Assembly (NCBI GenBank): GCA_029259675.1
Contig: JAJDES010000391.1
Span: forward strand, 1-15,047
Source of the DNA: Planctomycetota bacterium
Lineage (GTDB): Bacteria; Planctomycetota; UBA1135; GCA-002686595
Reading direction: 5' to 3'
DNA length: 15,047 nt
The translations under genes were made by a program, and so were the position numbers. This document shows, piece after piece, positions 6,288-14,357 of this stretch. Numbering within the stretch: position 1 is the stretch's first letter; each line of letters opens with the position of its first letter. Below the pieces are notes generated by a model, which did no database searches, was not told the DNA's origin, and saw nothing but the letters and a program-made list of their open reading frames with translations.

Positions 6288-7136
6288 TTAGACGCTTTTT
6301 GCCCTGTGCTTGCCCTTGAGCCCGCGCTTTTCGGAGGCGCTTGCCTTTTTGCTCCGCTTGCCGGAACTCGTTCTCTTGGATGACTTAGCAACGCCGCGCT
6401 TGCTCTTGGCGGCTTTGATCACCGTTTCATCCACTTGCGTGGATTCCCCATCGGGACCCTGTTCGCCGTCATCTTCTTCCGACTCCTTCGCAGGCTCAGC
6501 ATCGGAAGCCCCCTCCGATCCCAAAGCTTTCGAAGCGGAGTCATCCTCTGCACTCTGATCGTCAACGGATTCGTCGGCACCGGCCTCTAATTCCTCCGAA
6601 TCCAGGCTCGAATCGCCGTTTTCGGCGGCTTCGCTCTCATCGGACAAATCACCCAAGTCGACGCCGTCGAATAGCTGCTTCAGCTGATCGCGCAATTGAG
6701 CCTGGCGCTCCTCCTCGAAGTCGAACACCAAAACGGGCGAAGAATTCGTCGTACGCGGCTTGCGCACCAGGAGAAACTCCCCCTCGGAATTTTGCTCAAC
6801 CTTGTCCACCTTCAGTCGCTTCTTGCGCAGCAAAATCAGGCACAGGAGGTAGCGCAATTCCGCAAAGCGTTGCTCCTCGCGCTCCGCCAGGGCCGCAAAC
6901 AGGGCTTCGATCGACTCCATGTCGAGCCGCAGCCCCTTGCGCTCCACGCTGCGGCGATGGGTGCGCCACCAAACGGCGGCAGCGTTGGCATCCTCATCAC
7001 TCCAGCAGGCCCGGCACAGGTCGAGGCGCGAAATGACCTCCTCCACCACCAGCATGGAGAAATGCGGCTCCTCCTCCAGGAAGGTCCTTTCACAGCGGTG
7101 GCAAGCGGGCTGCCTGCGTCCAAGCTTCCAATCCAT
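6288..7136 (-). CDS. Double-CxxC zinc-ribbon-like protein with acidic and lysine-rich tail, function unknown
   Basis: I do not recognise a named family. The 282-residue protein opens with two CxxC knuckles, Cys12/Cys15 (ACHRC) and Cys41/Cys44 (CRACW), which could bind one zinc. A helical region (about 72-112) follows, with acidic and basic patches (LAEREEQRFAELR, then LILLRKKRLKV), and then LVFDFEEERQAQLRDQLKQLF (about 136-156). Residues about 160-238 are strongly acidic and Ser-rich, and 241-282 are Lys/Arg/Ser/Ala-rich like a histone-H1-type tail. No signal peptide or membrane helix is seen, so it is cytoplasmic and may contact nucleic acid; this is inference. The ATG at 7136 is chosen because the CxxC domain starts right after it and AGGA lies 11 nt upstream; an in-frame ATG 40 codons earlier adds only unstructured sequence. 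It stands alone, in the same direction as the dcw operon but 938 bp away from it. Confidence 0.8.
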   Translation of the reverse strand: MDWKLGRRQPACHRCERTFLEEEPHFSMLVVEEVISRLDLCRACWSDEDANAAAVWWRTHRRSVERKGLRLDMESIEALFAALAEREEQRFAELRYLLCLILLRKKRLKVDKVEQNSEGEFLLVRKPRTTNSSPVLVFDFEEERQAQLRDQLKQLFDGVDLGDLSDESEAAENGDSSLDSEELEAGADESVDDQSAEDDSASKALGSEGASDAEPAKESEEDDGEQGPDGESTQVDETVIKAAKSKRGVAKSSKRTSSGKRSKKASASEKRGLKGKHRAKSV

Positions 7137-7617
7137 ATTCGGTGCTGTCCTGGGGGAGTTGAAGGAGCCGTCAGTCTGGCTCGAGTCGGTAGCGGTGCAG
7201 GAATGGTAGCGACCCTGGAGCAGCGAAACAGGCCTGGAAACCCGCAACTGCCCCAATCACCCCAGGACCCGGCAGACAAATCCCCCCCACACCCCAGCGG
7301 AGCCGTATCCTCGGACGGATTAGCAGTTTTCGCCGAGCTCGCGCAGGCGACAAAAGGGTACCAAGAGGATCAAGTGGCGACTGTCTCGAGCTTCGCGGTC
7401 ACCCCGATCGGGCCTGGAACCGATGGAATGGGATTCCAAGCCAGCGGCAATTCGGCCTTGAGGACGTCTGATTCGTCGAGTCGAGCTACGGCCACGGACG
7501 GCTCTTGCTTACAAACCGGCGGATGGCCGGGTCCAGTTCTGATCCGTTTGAGTCCAAACTCTCGCCCAAGACGAGCAAATCACCGACTAGACAAAACCCA
7601 GAGCATGGGGAATGCGA
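7137..7617. other. Non-coding stretch between two divergent genes
   Basis: This roughly 480-bp gap separates a leftward and a rightward gene, so promoters for both should lie here. I could not assign convincing -35/-10 pairs. A plus-strand frame stays open across it (6696-7634), but it is mostly the antisense of the 6288-7136 gene, has no ribosome-binding site and reads as Pro/Ser/Gly-rich sequence. No RNA gene or repeat is seen. Confidence 0.5.
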
Positions 7618-8169
7618 ATGAAGAATCAGAGTGAATGCGCTTGGCTCACCTGCGCTTTGATTGCGGTCACCACTGTTGGAGGCTGCAAGAGTGATGATTT
7701 GAGTACGCCCTTAGTGGATTCGGACGTTGCGGTAGATTCGATCGATTCCATTGAAAATCAGCTTTCAGGAATTGGAACGATCGAATTCCGCATTGAAGTC
7801 ACGCAGTCTGAGCCGGGCTTCGAGACTGCTGACGCCTTCGTTTTCGAAGGAATGGAGCTGAAACTGAGTGAGGCCCGGACTTTCCAATTGAAGAACGCCT
7901 ACTTCACTCAAGACCGGTTGGGCTATGCGGCCGTGGGATTTGAATTGATTGACGAGGAGCGCACCGCCTTCAGTAGCTATACCGCCTCTCACCAAAACCA
8001 CCGCATGGCGCTAATGATGGGCGACAAGGTGATCTCCTTGGCCAAAATCAGAGGTCCCCTTTCTGGAGCCGTAATTATCGAAGGGGAATTCACGCCGGAG
8101 GAAGTCGATGAGATTGTCGGCTTCCTAAGGGAGTCGGGATCTGGCTCCAGCTCTTCCGGCGGCAATTAG
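7618..8169 (+). CDS. Lipoprotein with a SecD/SecDF P1-head-like domain
   Basis: Predicted exported lipoprotein of 183 residues. The N-terminus (MKNQSECAWLTCALIAV) is a signal peptide ending in a lipobox-like VGGC with Cys23. Lys at +2 does not suggest inner-membrane retention. Residues about 54-174 resemble the head of the SecDF P1 periplasmic domain: FRIEVTQSEPG (57-67), AAVGFELIDEERTAFSSYT (104-122), MALMMGDKVISLAKIRGPL (130-148) and IIEGEFTPEEVDEIVGFLR (153-171) follow the family pattern of a strand, a lipid-like T-rich turn, an 'lDgkVisAP' strand and an 'I.G.ft.eEa..la..L' helix. SecD's membrane helices are absent, so it is not a translocase; its role is unknown. The tail is Gly/Ser-rich. 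The second ATG (7618) is preferred over 7612 because GGGGA lies 6 nt upstream. The gene looks less GC-rich than the dcw operon. Confidence 0.8.
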   Translation: MKNQSECAWLTCALIAVTTVGGCKSDDLSTPLVDSDVAVDSIDSIENQLSGIGTIEFRIEVTQSEPGFETADAFVFEGMELKLSEARTFQLKNAYFTQDRLGYAAVGFELIDEERTAFSSYTASHQNHRMALMMGDKVISLAKIRGPLSGAVIIEGEFTPEEVDEIVGFLRESGSGSSSSGGN

Positions 8170-8454
8170 CCCGGATCCCATGCTCACATCTGCGGGGCCA
8201 GAGCGATGCCGGCCCACTGAGGTCAGCCGCGGGATGTTGCGACTGTCTGACGATGGCCGCTAATCCGCGCTTTGGACCAGTTCGAGACTTTCCCCTCTCC
8301 TTTGAAAGTCGATTGCGCACAGGAATCTGCAACGGAGCACCTGCCCCAGCGGATGGGCAGTATCCTTGGATGGAATCCCAAGGGCTTCTGTAGCCAATCC
8401 CCAGCACCGGCTGTGCCCGTTTGGGCCCGGTAGACACACCGTTTGGAACTCAAA

Positions 8455-9492
8455 ATGCGAATTGCCCTATTGGCCCCGATCGTTCTCGCCCTTTCATCGC
8501 AATCGGCGAGCGCGCAGAACTGCCCCTTCGCGATCGACTCGGGTGCTTCCAGTTTTTCTTGGTCGGGCACAACAAGCTTGGGTCCGATCAATGCCAGCCC
8601 TTCCACCTTCTCCGCCAGCGGCAGCCTGGACGTGGAGTTGGCGACAGCGGGCAGCAACAGTTCGTCCACGGGAAAGATCACCGGCGGCTTGGTTTCGATC
8701 CCCAACTTGAACGGCTCGATCCCCAACCCGCTGCCCTTCCTGCCCCCCTTGGCAAACGTCGACATCACCGGCCTGACCCTAAGTCCCAGCTCCGACATCT
8801 TCCACGCGGCAGCCGGCACGGGCGCCTTCTCCACCGACGTGACCATGGTCGCCCTGTCGGGCAGCGCAGTCGTCGACGCGATCGATGGCTCGATGAGCAC
8901 GCTCGACTTGACCGGCGTTGCCTTCGACCCCGTTTTGGTGAACGGAACGTCGATTGAGAGCGCGGGCATTGTCACCATCAGCATCCCGATCAACTCCACT
9001 GTTCCCATCGACGATCCCGACTCGGGCATCACCGGCAGCGTGACGATCGCCGGCACCTTCGTCGCCACCCACGACTTGGCCAGCCCCTGCGGCTCGAGCA
9101 TGTTTGAGCAGACGTCAGGCCTGTCGCTCGCTTTGGGAGGCACGCAGAATTTCGAGATCGATCTCGGTCAAGCCTTCCCCAGCAACATCTATTGGATCTT
9201 CGGCAGCGTCACCGGCACCTCACCCGGCATTGACTTCGGCGGCGGCGTGATTCTCCCGCTCAACTTCGATGCGTACTTCAATCTGACTTTGAACAAGCCG
9301 TTCCTCGGGGTCTTCGGCAGCTACATCGGAGTCACGGACACAGATGGCCGTGCCTCGGCTTCGCTCACGATCCCACCGGCAACGGATCCGAGCTTGGTTG
9401 GACTCACCTTGTTCCACGCAGCAACAGCTTCGGCCGTTTTCGGGACCATCGACGCGGCCACCAATGCAGTAAGCGGAACCTTGGTGCCGTAA
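8455..9492 (+). CDS. Secreted beta-rich protein with planctomycete-type C-terminal module
   Basis: Exported protein of 345 residues, function unknown. The signal peptide (MRIALLAPIVLALSS) should be cleaved after ASA at residue 20. Residues about 30-210 are low in charge and rich in Ser, Gly, Thr and Asp, with alternating beta-like segments (such as GIVTISIPIN and GSVTIAGTF). The segment from about 222 to 345 matches a module I recall at the end of many exported proteins of Planctomycetota: GGTQNFEIDLG, GSVTGTSPGI, GGGVILPLNFDAYFNLTL, DTDGRASASLTIP, LVGLTLFHAATAS and a final TNAVSGTLVP. It may be a sorting or surface-attachment domain, which is inference. The ATG at 8455 has GGA 7 nt upstream and starts directly at the signal peptide. 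A strong terminator follows at 9532, so this is probably a single-gene unit. Confidence 0.85.
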   Translation: MRIALLAPIVLALSSQSASAQNCPFAIDSGASSFSWSGTTSLGPINASPSTFSASGSLDVELATAGSNSSSTGKITGGLVSIPNLNGSIPNPLPFLPPLANVDITGLTLSPSSDIFHAAAGTGAFSTDVTMVALSGSAVVDAIDGSMSTLDLTGVAFDPVLVNGTSIESAGIVTISIPINSTVPIDDPDSGITGSVTIAGTFVATHDLASPCGSSMFEQTSGLSLALGGTQNFEIDLGQAFPSNIYWIFGSVTGTSPGIDFGGGVILPLNFDAYFNLTLNKPFLGVFGSYIGVTDTDGRASASLTIPPATDPSLVGLTLFHAATASAVFGTIDAATNAVSGTLVP

Positions 9493-9844
9493 AACTTGCG
9501 AGCGCCAACGCGCTCCAGCAATTCCATTAGGCGGCTTTGCGCTTCATAGCGCGGAGCCGTCTTTCATTTAAAAACGACTCTTGAGGTTCCCAATAGCGTT
9601 GGAGCCACCTATAGTCCCCCTCCGCAATTTAGGGCAGCGACCCGCACATTAGGTTGCACGCATCCCTTCACCGTTTGCCGGCACTTGAGTTCACCGGCGA
9701 ATCCAACACCCCAAAAACACTTGAACGAGCCGTCAACAGCCAAGCCCCCGACACCCGCACGCGAAATGCATTTTCGCCCGGGTCTCGCGCGCCAGCATGA
9801 CGCTCGCAGCCCTGGGGGATTTGGACCAATTGGTGGAGAGAACG
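9493..9844. other. Intergenic stretch with a terminator only
   Basis: Apart from the terminator at 9532-9570, nothing firm is seen. A TATAGT at 9611-9616 could be a -10 element for the next gene, but no well-spaced -35 accompanies it. Short open frames here lack coding character. Confidence 0.5.
9532..9570 (+). terminator. Intrinsic terminator of the 8455-9492 gene
   Basis: The hairpin at 9532-9559 has arms CGGCTTTGCGC and GCGCGGAGCCG: 11 pairs, including two G-U, around loop TTCATA. It is followed by a T-rich run (TCTTTCATTT). It starts 40 bp after the stop codon, where a terminator is expected. Confidence 0.8.
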
Positions 9845-10225
9845 ATGTACCTACGATTCGTAGCCGGAGCAGATTGGGAACACCATAGGCGCCTTCAGGG
9901 CGTCTTCGCCGATTCGTACGCGCTCAAGAACCGCATCCTTTACGGCGACGGGCTCGAGCCCCAGGGTGCTTGGTGGCTGCTGGAAACTCTCGATTGGTTG
10001 GACGAGAACTTACCCGTCCCCCCCTTCCGAGAAAGCGCTTGGCCCGAGGAATCCGTTTGCTGGTTCAAAGCCGAAGCGAACGAATCCATCAACCGCATGT
10101 GGGCCTTGACCCGCATCCTGCGCGAACACGGACACCTCGTACGCGTATTGAAAACACGCAACCCCGGCAAAGTCCTCTTCGAAGACGACCACCAGTTGGT
10201 CGTCATCCAATGGCGACAGATCTAA
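9845..10225 (+). CDS. Small conserved protein of unknown function
   Basis: A 126-residue soluble protein without a signal peptide or membrane helix. It starts MYLRFVAGADWEHHRRLQGVF, has a Trp-rich middle (WWLLETLDWLDENLPVP) and then SVCWFKAEANESINRMWALTRILREHGHLVRVLKTRNPGKVLFEDDHQLVV. The pattern 'MYLRFV ... QGvF ... WFK ... I..m..l..il..HG..v.vL.t..PG.v..eD.hQ.v' is one I recall from unnamed conserved proteins in diverse bacteria, so this is probably a real family of unknown role. The start at 9845 is chosen because GGAG lies 6 nt upstream and MYLRFV is the family-like N-terminus; an upstream ATG at 9797 would add 16 residues with no such site. It stands alone, with a large inverted repeat 5 bp after its stop. 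Confidence 0.75.
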   Translation: MYLRFVAGADWEHHRRLQGVFADSYALKNRILYGDGLEPQGAWWLLETLDWLDENLPVPPFRESAWPEESVCWFKAEANESINRMWALTRILREHGHLVRVLKTRNPGKVLFEDDHQLVVIQWRQI

Positions 10226-10229
10226 TAAG

Positions 10230-10289
10230 GCTCAGCAGCTTGAGGTGATACTGGCCCTAATTGTTGGCCTTGAGGCTTCCTGGCTGAGC
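10230..10289. repeat. Long-range inverted repeat after the 9845-10225 gene
   Basis: GCTCAGC at 10230-10236 pairs perfectly with GCTGAGC at 10283-10289. The loop holds a second possible stem (GGCC ... GGCC around CTAATTGTT, about 10252-10269). There is no T-run directly after it, so it may be a 3'-end structure or attenuator, not a textbook terminator. Confidence 0.45.
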
Positions 10290-10380
10290 ATCACAGGCTC
10301 CCCTTCGCTTTTGAATAATTTTGATAAGATCAGAAACGGCTAGCCACTAAACCTGCCCGCCTGCTGCATCCCCCAAAGTG

Positions 10381-11586
10381 ATGAACAAGACTCGCATTGC
10401 AATCAATATCCTCGCACTCTCGTTCCTCGCTACCGGCCTACACGCCCAAACCCTGCTTTTCAACCTAGTAGATTCGCCAGACTACAGTCTCTTCGGCTAT
10501 GCAATCGCAGGTGGGCTCGATGTTAATGCAGATGGCTACGACGATGTAATCGTGGGCGCACCTGCGGAGAACAACTCGAAAGGCTCTGTGAGAGTTTACT
10601 CCGGCAACGGCGGCTCACTGCTTCATTATATCGGGGCAGCGGAATTCGGACACGTGGGACATACAGTGGTTGCACTTGGAGATGTCAATCAAGACGGATA
10701 CGACGACTTCGCCTACGGAGATCCAGGCTATGGTCAAGTAAAGGGCCGTGTAACTGCCATTTCCGGAGCAGATTACACAATCATTTTTAAAGCCTTCGGT
10801 GGGTTACCCGTCAACTTTGGTGAAGCGTTAGGAACCTGTGACATTAACGATGATGGAATCACTGACGTCATTGGCGCGGCCTATGATGTCCTCTCATTTA
10901 ATCACGTAATGGTTCTCGATGGCAGAAATGGAGAACCGCTTCAGGTTATTTACGGTGATGCCTATACCTACTTCGGATACGCATCGACGGACATTGGCGA
11001 CCTCAATGGCGATGGAATAACTGAACTGCTCATTGGAGCACCACGCAATGCCAGCGCTGGAGAGCATCCCTCCAAGGCCTTGATCTATGATGGGCTCACG
11101 GGTGAGCTCATTCGACCATTGGAGGCAAAGCGCCCCAAGACTGATTGGTTTGGCCAATCAGTCGCTGCGCTAGGAGACATCAACGCAGACAAGATTCCCG
11201 ACTTCGCTGTTGCTTCAAATTATTACATCAGAGTTTTTTCTGGCGCAGACCTAAGCGTCATTTATGAGCTGTATAACCCTGGAACTAAAATTGGAGACAT
11301 GATCAAGCTTGAGGACATCGACGGCGATAGAGTCCCTGAACTGGCTGTGCAAATCCGCGACTCTTACAGCCGCCAATCGGTAAGAATCTTTTCCGGGGCT
11401 TCAGGCTCTCGACTTGGCGAGATCCGGGGCGAGCCTGGAGAGGCTTTTGGGCTTAGGCTTGCGGCAGGTGGCGATTTGAATGCTGATGGCTTGCCCGACT
11501 TGCTCGTAACCTGCCACATAGCAGGTACGACGACATCTGTTAAGCGCGAAGTAGTGAAGGCCTATTCCATCTTCACTATCCCCTAA
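10381..11586 (+). CDS. Secreted FG-GAP repeat (seven-bladed beta-propeller) protein
   Basis: Exported protein of 401 residues with a signal peptide (MNKTRIAINILALSFLATGLHA) and then a full set of seven FG-GAP blades. Each blade has a calcium-binding loop of DxNxDG type: DVNADGYDD (47), DVNQDGYDD (101), DINDDGITD (154), DLNGDGITE (207), DINADKIPD (266), DIDGDRVPE (312) and DLNADGLPD (365). Blades five and six have Lys or Arg in place of the loop Gly and may bind calcium less well. Seven blades match the integrin-alpha-like fold, usually used in surface adhesion or ligand binding; the partner is unknown. It ends soon after the last blade, with no C-terminal anchor. ATG 10381 is chosen over the adjacent GTG; neither has a clear ribosome-binding site. 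The gene looks less GC-rich than the flanking operons. Confidence 0.88.
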   Translation: MNKTRIAINILALSFLATGLHAQTLLFNLVDSPDYSLFGYAIAGGLDVNADGYDDVIVGAPAENNSKGSVRVYSGNGGSLLHYIGAAEFGHVGHTVVALGDVNQDGYDDFAYGDPGYGQVKGRVTAISGADYTIIFKAFGGLPVNFGEALGTCDINDDGITDVIGAAYDVLSFNHVMVLDGRNGEPLQVIYGDAYTYFGYASTDIGDLNGDGITELLIGAPRNASAGEHPSKALIYDGLTGELIRPLEAKRPKTDWFGQSVAALGDINADKIPDFAVASNYYIRVFSGADLSVIYELYNPGTKIGDMIKLEDIDGDRVPELAVQIRDSYSRQSVRIFSGASGSRLGEIRGEPGEAFGLRLAAGGDLNADGLPDLLVTCHIAGTTTSVKREVVKAYSIFTIP

Positions 11587-11589
11587 CAG

Positions 11590-11604
11590 CCCATCAAAGA
11601 TGGG
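11590..11604. terminator. Possible bidirectional terminator hairpin between convergent genes
   Basis: CCCATC and GATGGG form a perfect 6-bp stem around AAA, just 3 bp after the FG-GAP gene stop and 17 bp from the stop of the convergent glycosyltransferase gene. The position fits a shared terminator, but no T-run follows on either strand, so the call is weak. Confidence 0.35.
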
Positions 11605-11621
11605 TGCTCCCCCACGCTGCT

Positions 11622-12878
11622 TTAGTTCTTGCGCATAGCGGCATAAAGACTCTGCAGCTCTTCGGCGATGGCCTCCGGCGTTGGAGGTGCGGGAGCTGCG
11701 GCGGCGAGGGAATGCGCAGCTTGGCGGTTGCTTGCCAGTTGCTTGATGCAATCGGCGAGGGCTTTGGCGTCGCCGCGGGGGAAGCGTAGGCCGCCGTGGT
11801 TCGTGGGCACCGCTTCGGCCATGCCGCCCAGGTCGGTGACGATCACGGGTAAGCCGTTGCGGTAAGCCTCTTGGATGGTGATCGGCATGTTCTCGTACCA
11901 GATGCTGGGGATGACCAGGCAATCGAGGCCGGCGAGGACATGATCCAGTTGGTCGGGTTCGAAGCGGCCGACGAAATCGATCGGAAGCCCCTCAGCCTTG
12001 GCGCGCAATTCCGCAACGTAGTCCGGGAACCAATCGAGGATTCCGTGGATGCTCAATTGGGCTGAATCATCGCGCAAATGCTCGAAGGCTTCGACCAGCA
12101 CGTGCACGCCCTTGGACGGATAAACGCCGCCGACGTAGCCGACGCGCAGGGGCTGCGAAGCATCGGAAAGGCGGGCTTCTCGGCGCGGGCCCGGGTAGCC
12201 GGCTTTCATCACAACGACTTGTTCTTCGCGCAGCATGCCGGCTTCGATGAAGCGATCAGCCAAGAAGCGCGAGGGGCAGACAACGCGCTCTACTCGCGAC
12301 AACGATTGCTTGTGCAACGCATGGCGCTCGCGGGCGGCGCGCTTCCAAAGATCGTCGCTAAGTTCAATTGCGTCGTGTCGCTCGGGCAGCATCGGGTGGC
12401 GCCGCACGCAGTGGGTGCAATCTCCGCTCGGCCCCTCCGTGCACAACTCGCCGTCATCGCGAAGCAACACGGCGTTGTCGCAGATCAAGTGATAGTCGTG
12501 CAGCGTGACGACGCAGGGAATACCCGCATCGGCGATGGCGTCCAAGCAACGCGAGCCCCAGAAGGCCAAATGTTGTACGTGTACGCAATCGGGCTTTAGC
12601 TCCGCCAACTGCTCGCGGAAAACGCGCAGGGACAAATCCTGCTGCCAGGTTTCCGCCACGTCGGCGTACTCGCGCTGGTGCACCATCTCAATCAGCTTGA
12701 CACCGTCCAGCGTGTCCCGGCGCAAACTGCCCTCCTCGCGCGACAAATCCCGCTCGGTAAAGAGCGCGGTGACATCGTGGCCGCGCTGCACCATCAGCGA
12801 CGCCATTTGATGGGCGTGCAATTCCGTGCCGGCCAAGTGCAAGGGCAAGTAATCGTGAACAAGCACCAAGAGCTTCAT
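11622..12878 (-). CDS. GT-B glycosyltransferase (family 4 type)
   Basis: Predicted cytoplasmic retaining glycosyltransferase of 418 residues that transfers a sugar from a nucleotide donor, probably in surface-polysaccharide synthesis; donor and acceptor cannot be read from the sequence. The N-terminal acceptor domain begins MKLLVLVHDYLPLHLAGTELHA and includes CVHVQHLAFWG (98-108) and VVTLHDYHLICDNA (123-136). A cysteine cluster follows (Cys133, Cys146, Cys154, Cys157) that could hold a metal. The donor domain has GYVGGVYPSKGVHVLVEAF (247-265), with the usual phosphate-contacting Lys256, and the E-x7-E motif ENMPITIQE (Glu329 and Glu337), then VTDLGGMAEAVP. Its ATG lies 2 nt after the upstream glycosyltransferase stop, so the two are co-transcribed. 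GGAG lies about 12 nt upstream, and AGGA directly abuts the start. Confidence 0.92.
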   Translation of the reverse strand: MKLLVLVHDYLPLHLAGTELHAHQMASLMVQRGHDVTALFTERDLSREEGSLRRDTLDGVKLIEMVHQREYADVAETWQQDLSLRVFREQLAELKPDCVHVQHLAFWGSRCLDAIADAGIPCVVTLHDYHLICDNAVLLRDDGELCTEGPSGDCTHCVRRHPMLPERHDAIELSDDLWKRAARERHALHKQSLSRVERVVCPSRFLADRFIEAGMLREEQVVVMKAGYPGPRREARLSDASQPLRVGYVGGVYPSKGVHVLVEAFEHLRDDSAQLSIHGILDWFPDYVAELRAKAEGLPIDFVGRFEPDQLDHVLAGLDCLVIPSIWYENMPITIQEAYRNGLPVIVTDLGGMAEAVPTNHGGLRFPRGDAKALADCIKQLASNRQAAHSLAAAAPAPPTPEAIAEELQSLYAAMRKN

Positions 12879-12880
12879 TC

Positions 12881-14335
12881 CTAGCTGTCTCCCCCATCCT
12901 TGTCATCCCCAGCACTCGGGGCGGGCTCAAAGCCCAAATCAACCGGGCTCGCTTGCGATAGCGCCTGATCCCATTGCTTGACCCAATCCTCGCGCGCTTG
13001 GCTGGAGTTAGCCGAATCCTCTTGGACGAACGCTGGAGCACCGGCTTCGACCGCCGCCTTGTAAATGCCTTCCAAGCGCAGCACTTGGTCTGCCAAGCTC
13101 GGGCAAATATCGCTGCGCGCGGGAATTGCTTTGCGCAATTTTTCCAGCAATCCCGGCTCATCCAACAGGCGTAGCATGCAACTCGCCAAGGAAGCGGGAT
13201 CGTCTCGTTCGTAGGTGAGCCCGCCCTGTTCATCCTGCAAGCGCTCGGCGAAGGCTCCGCTGTTCGGCAGGAGCACCGGCAAGCCCATGCACCAAGCTTC
13301 GTCCAGCACGAGCCCCCAACTTTCATGGGCGCGACTGCCGCTGAGCATGGCGTGAACTTGCGTCACGGGATGTTGCTGCAGTTCATCCGAATCAAAGGCG
13401 CCGTGGAACTCGGCGTCGACACCCAACTCATCCGCGCGCTGCTTCAAGCGTTCCACGTAACCGGCTTCGACCTCACCACCGGCGAAAATGAGTTTGACGC
13501 GTTCGGGTTCTTGCAAGCGCCCCACCGCCTCGATCAGCAAGTCGCTGCCCTTGAGTGCCGTCAAGTTGCCCCACGCACCCAACTTCAAGGGTTCACCGGC
13601 ACGCGGCGCCGGTAAGCCCGGCACGGGTTGCAAGGTCAGTTCCCGTGCGGGAGCCATGGCCTGAATCCCCAGTGCGCCCGCTTCGAAGCCGAGGAAACCC
13701 TCCAAGGCCTCACCGTGCACACGGCTGGGCGCCATCACGGCCCGCGCCAATTTCAACTCGCGAGCCAAGTCGCGCTTGTGGGCCGCCAACTCAGCCTCAC
13801 CGCTTTTCCGATCGACCCAGGGAGTTTTTGGCGGGTGACTACCCGCGCAATCGAGGCAGGGATCGGGCGCGAGCGTCGCCGTGCAAGTTTCGCGCGTTCC
13901 CGGTCGGATGCGAAACACCAGCAAGCAACTGCTCCAAAGATCGTGCAAGGTCACCACCGCGGGAATGCGCGCTGCGGCTGCCGTAGCCACCAAGTCTCGG
14001 CTGAGCCGAATCCAATGCTGCACGTGCACGACGTCCGGCTTTTCCTTGTGCAGGATTTCAGCAAAGGCCCGCGCCGCGGCGGGATTGGAACTCTTGTGCC
14101 AATGATCGAAGTAGAGGTCCGCGCGATGAATCCGATAGACCTTGTGACGGGCCTGGGTGAGCGGGCAGACATCTTCGCTCTCACTAACCCGAAAGCCCTC
14201 GCTCCAATCGGTCGAGCCCGCCACCACGACGACTTCGTGCGCGGACGCCAACGCTCGCGCCATGGCCTGCACGCTCAATTCCGTTCCCCCGTGCAACTCG
14301 GGCGGATAACCGTGCAGAGCAATCAGAATCTTCAC
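12881..14335 (-). CDS. GT-B glycosyltransferase (family 4 type)
   Basis: Predicted cytoplasmic glycosyltransferase of 484 residues. The acceptor domain begins KILIALHGYPPELHGGTELS and includes VVHVQHWIRLS (102-112) and VVTLHDLWSSCLL (127-139). Cys137, Cys151, Cys160 and Cys163 form a cluster like that of the next gene. The donor domain has LGAWGNLTALKGSDLLIEA (252-270) and the E-x7-E motif ESWGLVLDE (Glu338 and Glu346) before GLPVLLPNSG. The C-terminal 60 residues or so are polar and acidic (ending DDKDGGDS), longer than the core fold needs. The start is set at GTG 14335 because a perfect AGGAGG lies 6 nt upstream and the Rossmann strand begins at once; an earlier in-frame ATG at 14386 would add 17 Arg-rich residues and no such site. 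Middle member of a leftward three-gene glycosyltransferase run. Confidence 0.92.
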   Translation of the reverse strand: MKILIALHGYPPELHGGTELSVQAMARALASAHEVVVVAGSTDWSEGFRVSESEDVCPLTQARHKVYRIHRADLYFDHWHKSSNPAAARAFAEILHKEKPDVVHVQHWIRLSRDLVATAAAARIPAVVTLHDLWSSCLLVFRIRPGTRETCTATLAPDPCLDCAGSHPPKTPWVDRKSGEAELAAHKRDLARELKLARAVMAPSRVHGEALEGFLGFEAGALGIQAMAPARELTLQPVPGLPAPRAGEPLKLGAWGNLTALKGSDLLIEAVGRLQEPERVKLIFAGGEVEAGYVERLKQRADELGVDAEFHGAFDSDELQQHPVTQVHAMLSGSRAHESWGLVLDEAWCMGLPVLLPNSGAFAERLQDEQGGLTYERDDPASLASCMLRLLDEPGLLEKLRKAIPARSDICPSLADQVLRLEGIYKAAVEAGAPAFVQEDSANSSQAREDWVKQWDQALSQASPVDLGFEPAPSAGDDKDGGDS

Positions 14336-14357
14336 GCCAGGCCTCCTGCGCGAAATC

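Noticed and set aside
6083..6391. Minus-strand open frame of 102 codons at the 3' end of the double-CxxC gene
   Set aside because: It overlaps that gene out of frame and has no ribosome-binding site or recognisable domain; the overlapping gene's composition explains it.
6696..7634. Plus-strand open frame of 312 codons
   Set aside because: Mostly antisense to the double-CxxC gene; the part beyond it (7137-7634) is Pro/Ser/Gly-rich without a start signal or recognisable domain.
8223..9143. Minus-strand open frame of 306 codons
   Set aside because: It is antisense to the secreted protein gene 8455-9492, which has a signal peptide, a recognisable C-terminal module and a terminator; the minus reading has no domain or ribosome-binding site.
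9797..9844. Longer start for the small conserved gene
   Set aside because: The downstream ATG at 9845 has GGAG at good spacing and a family-like N-terminus; the extra 16 residues have no support.
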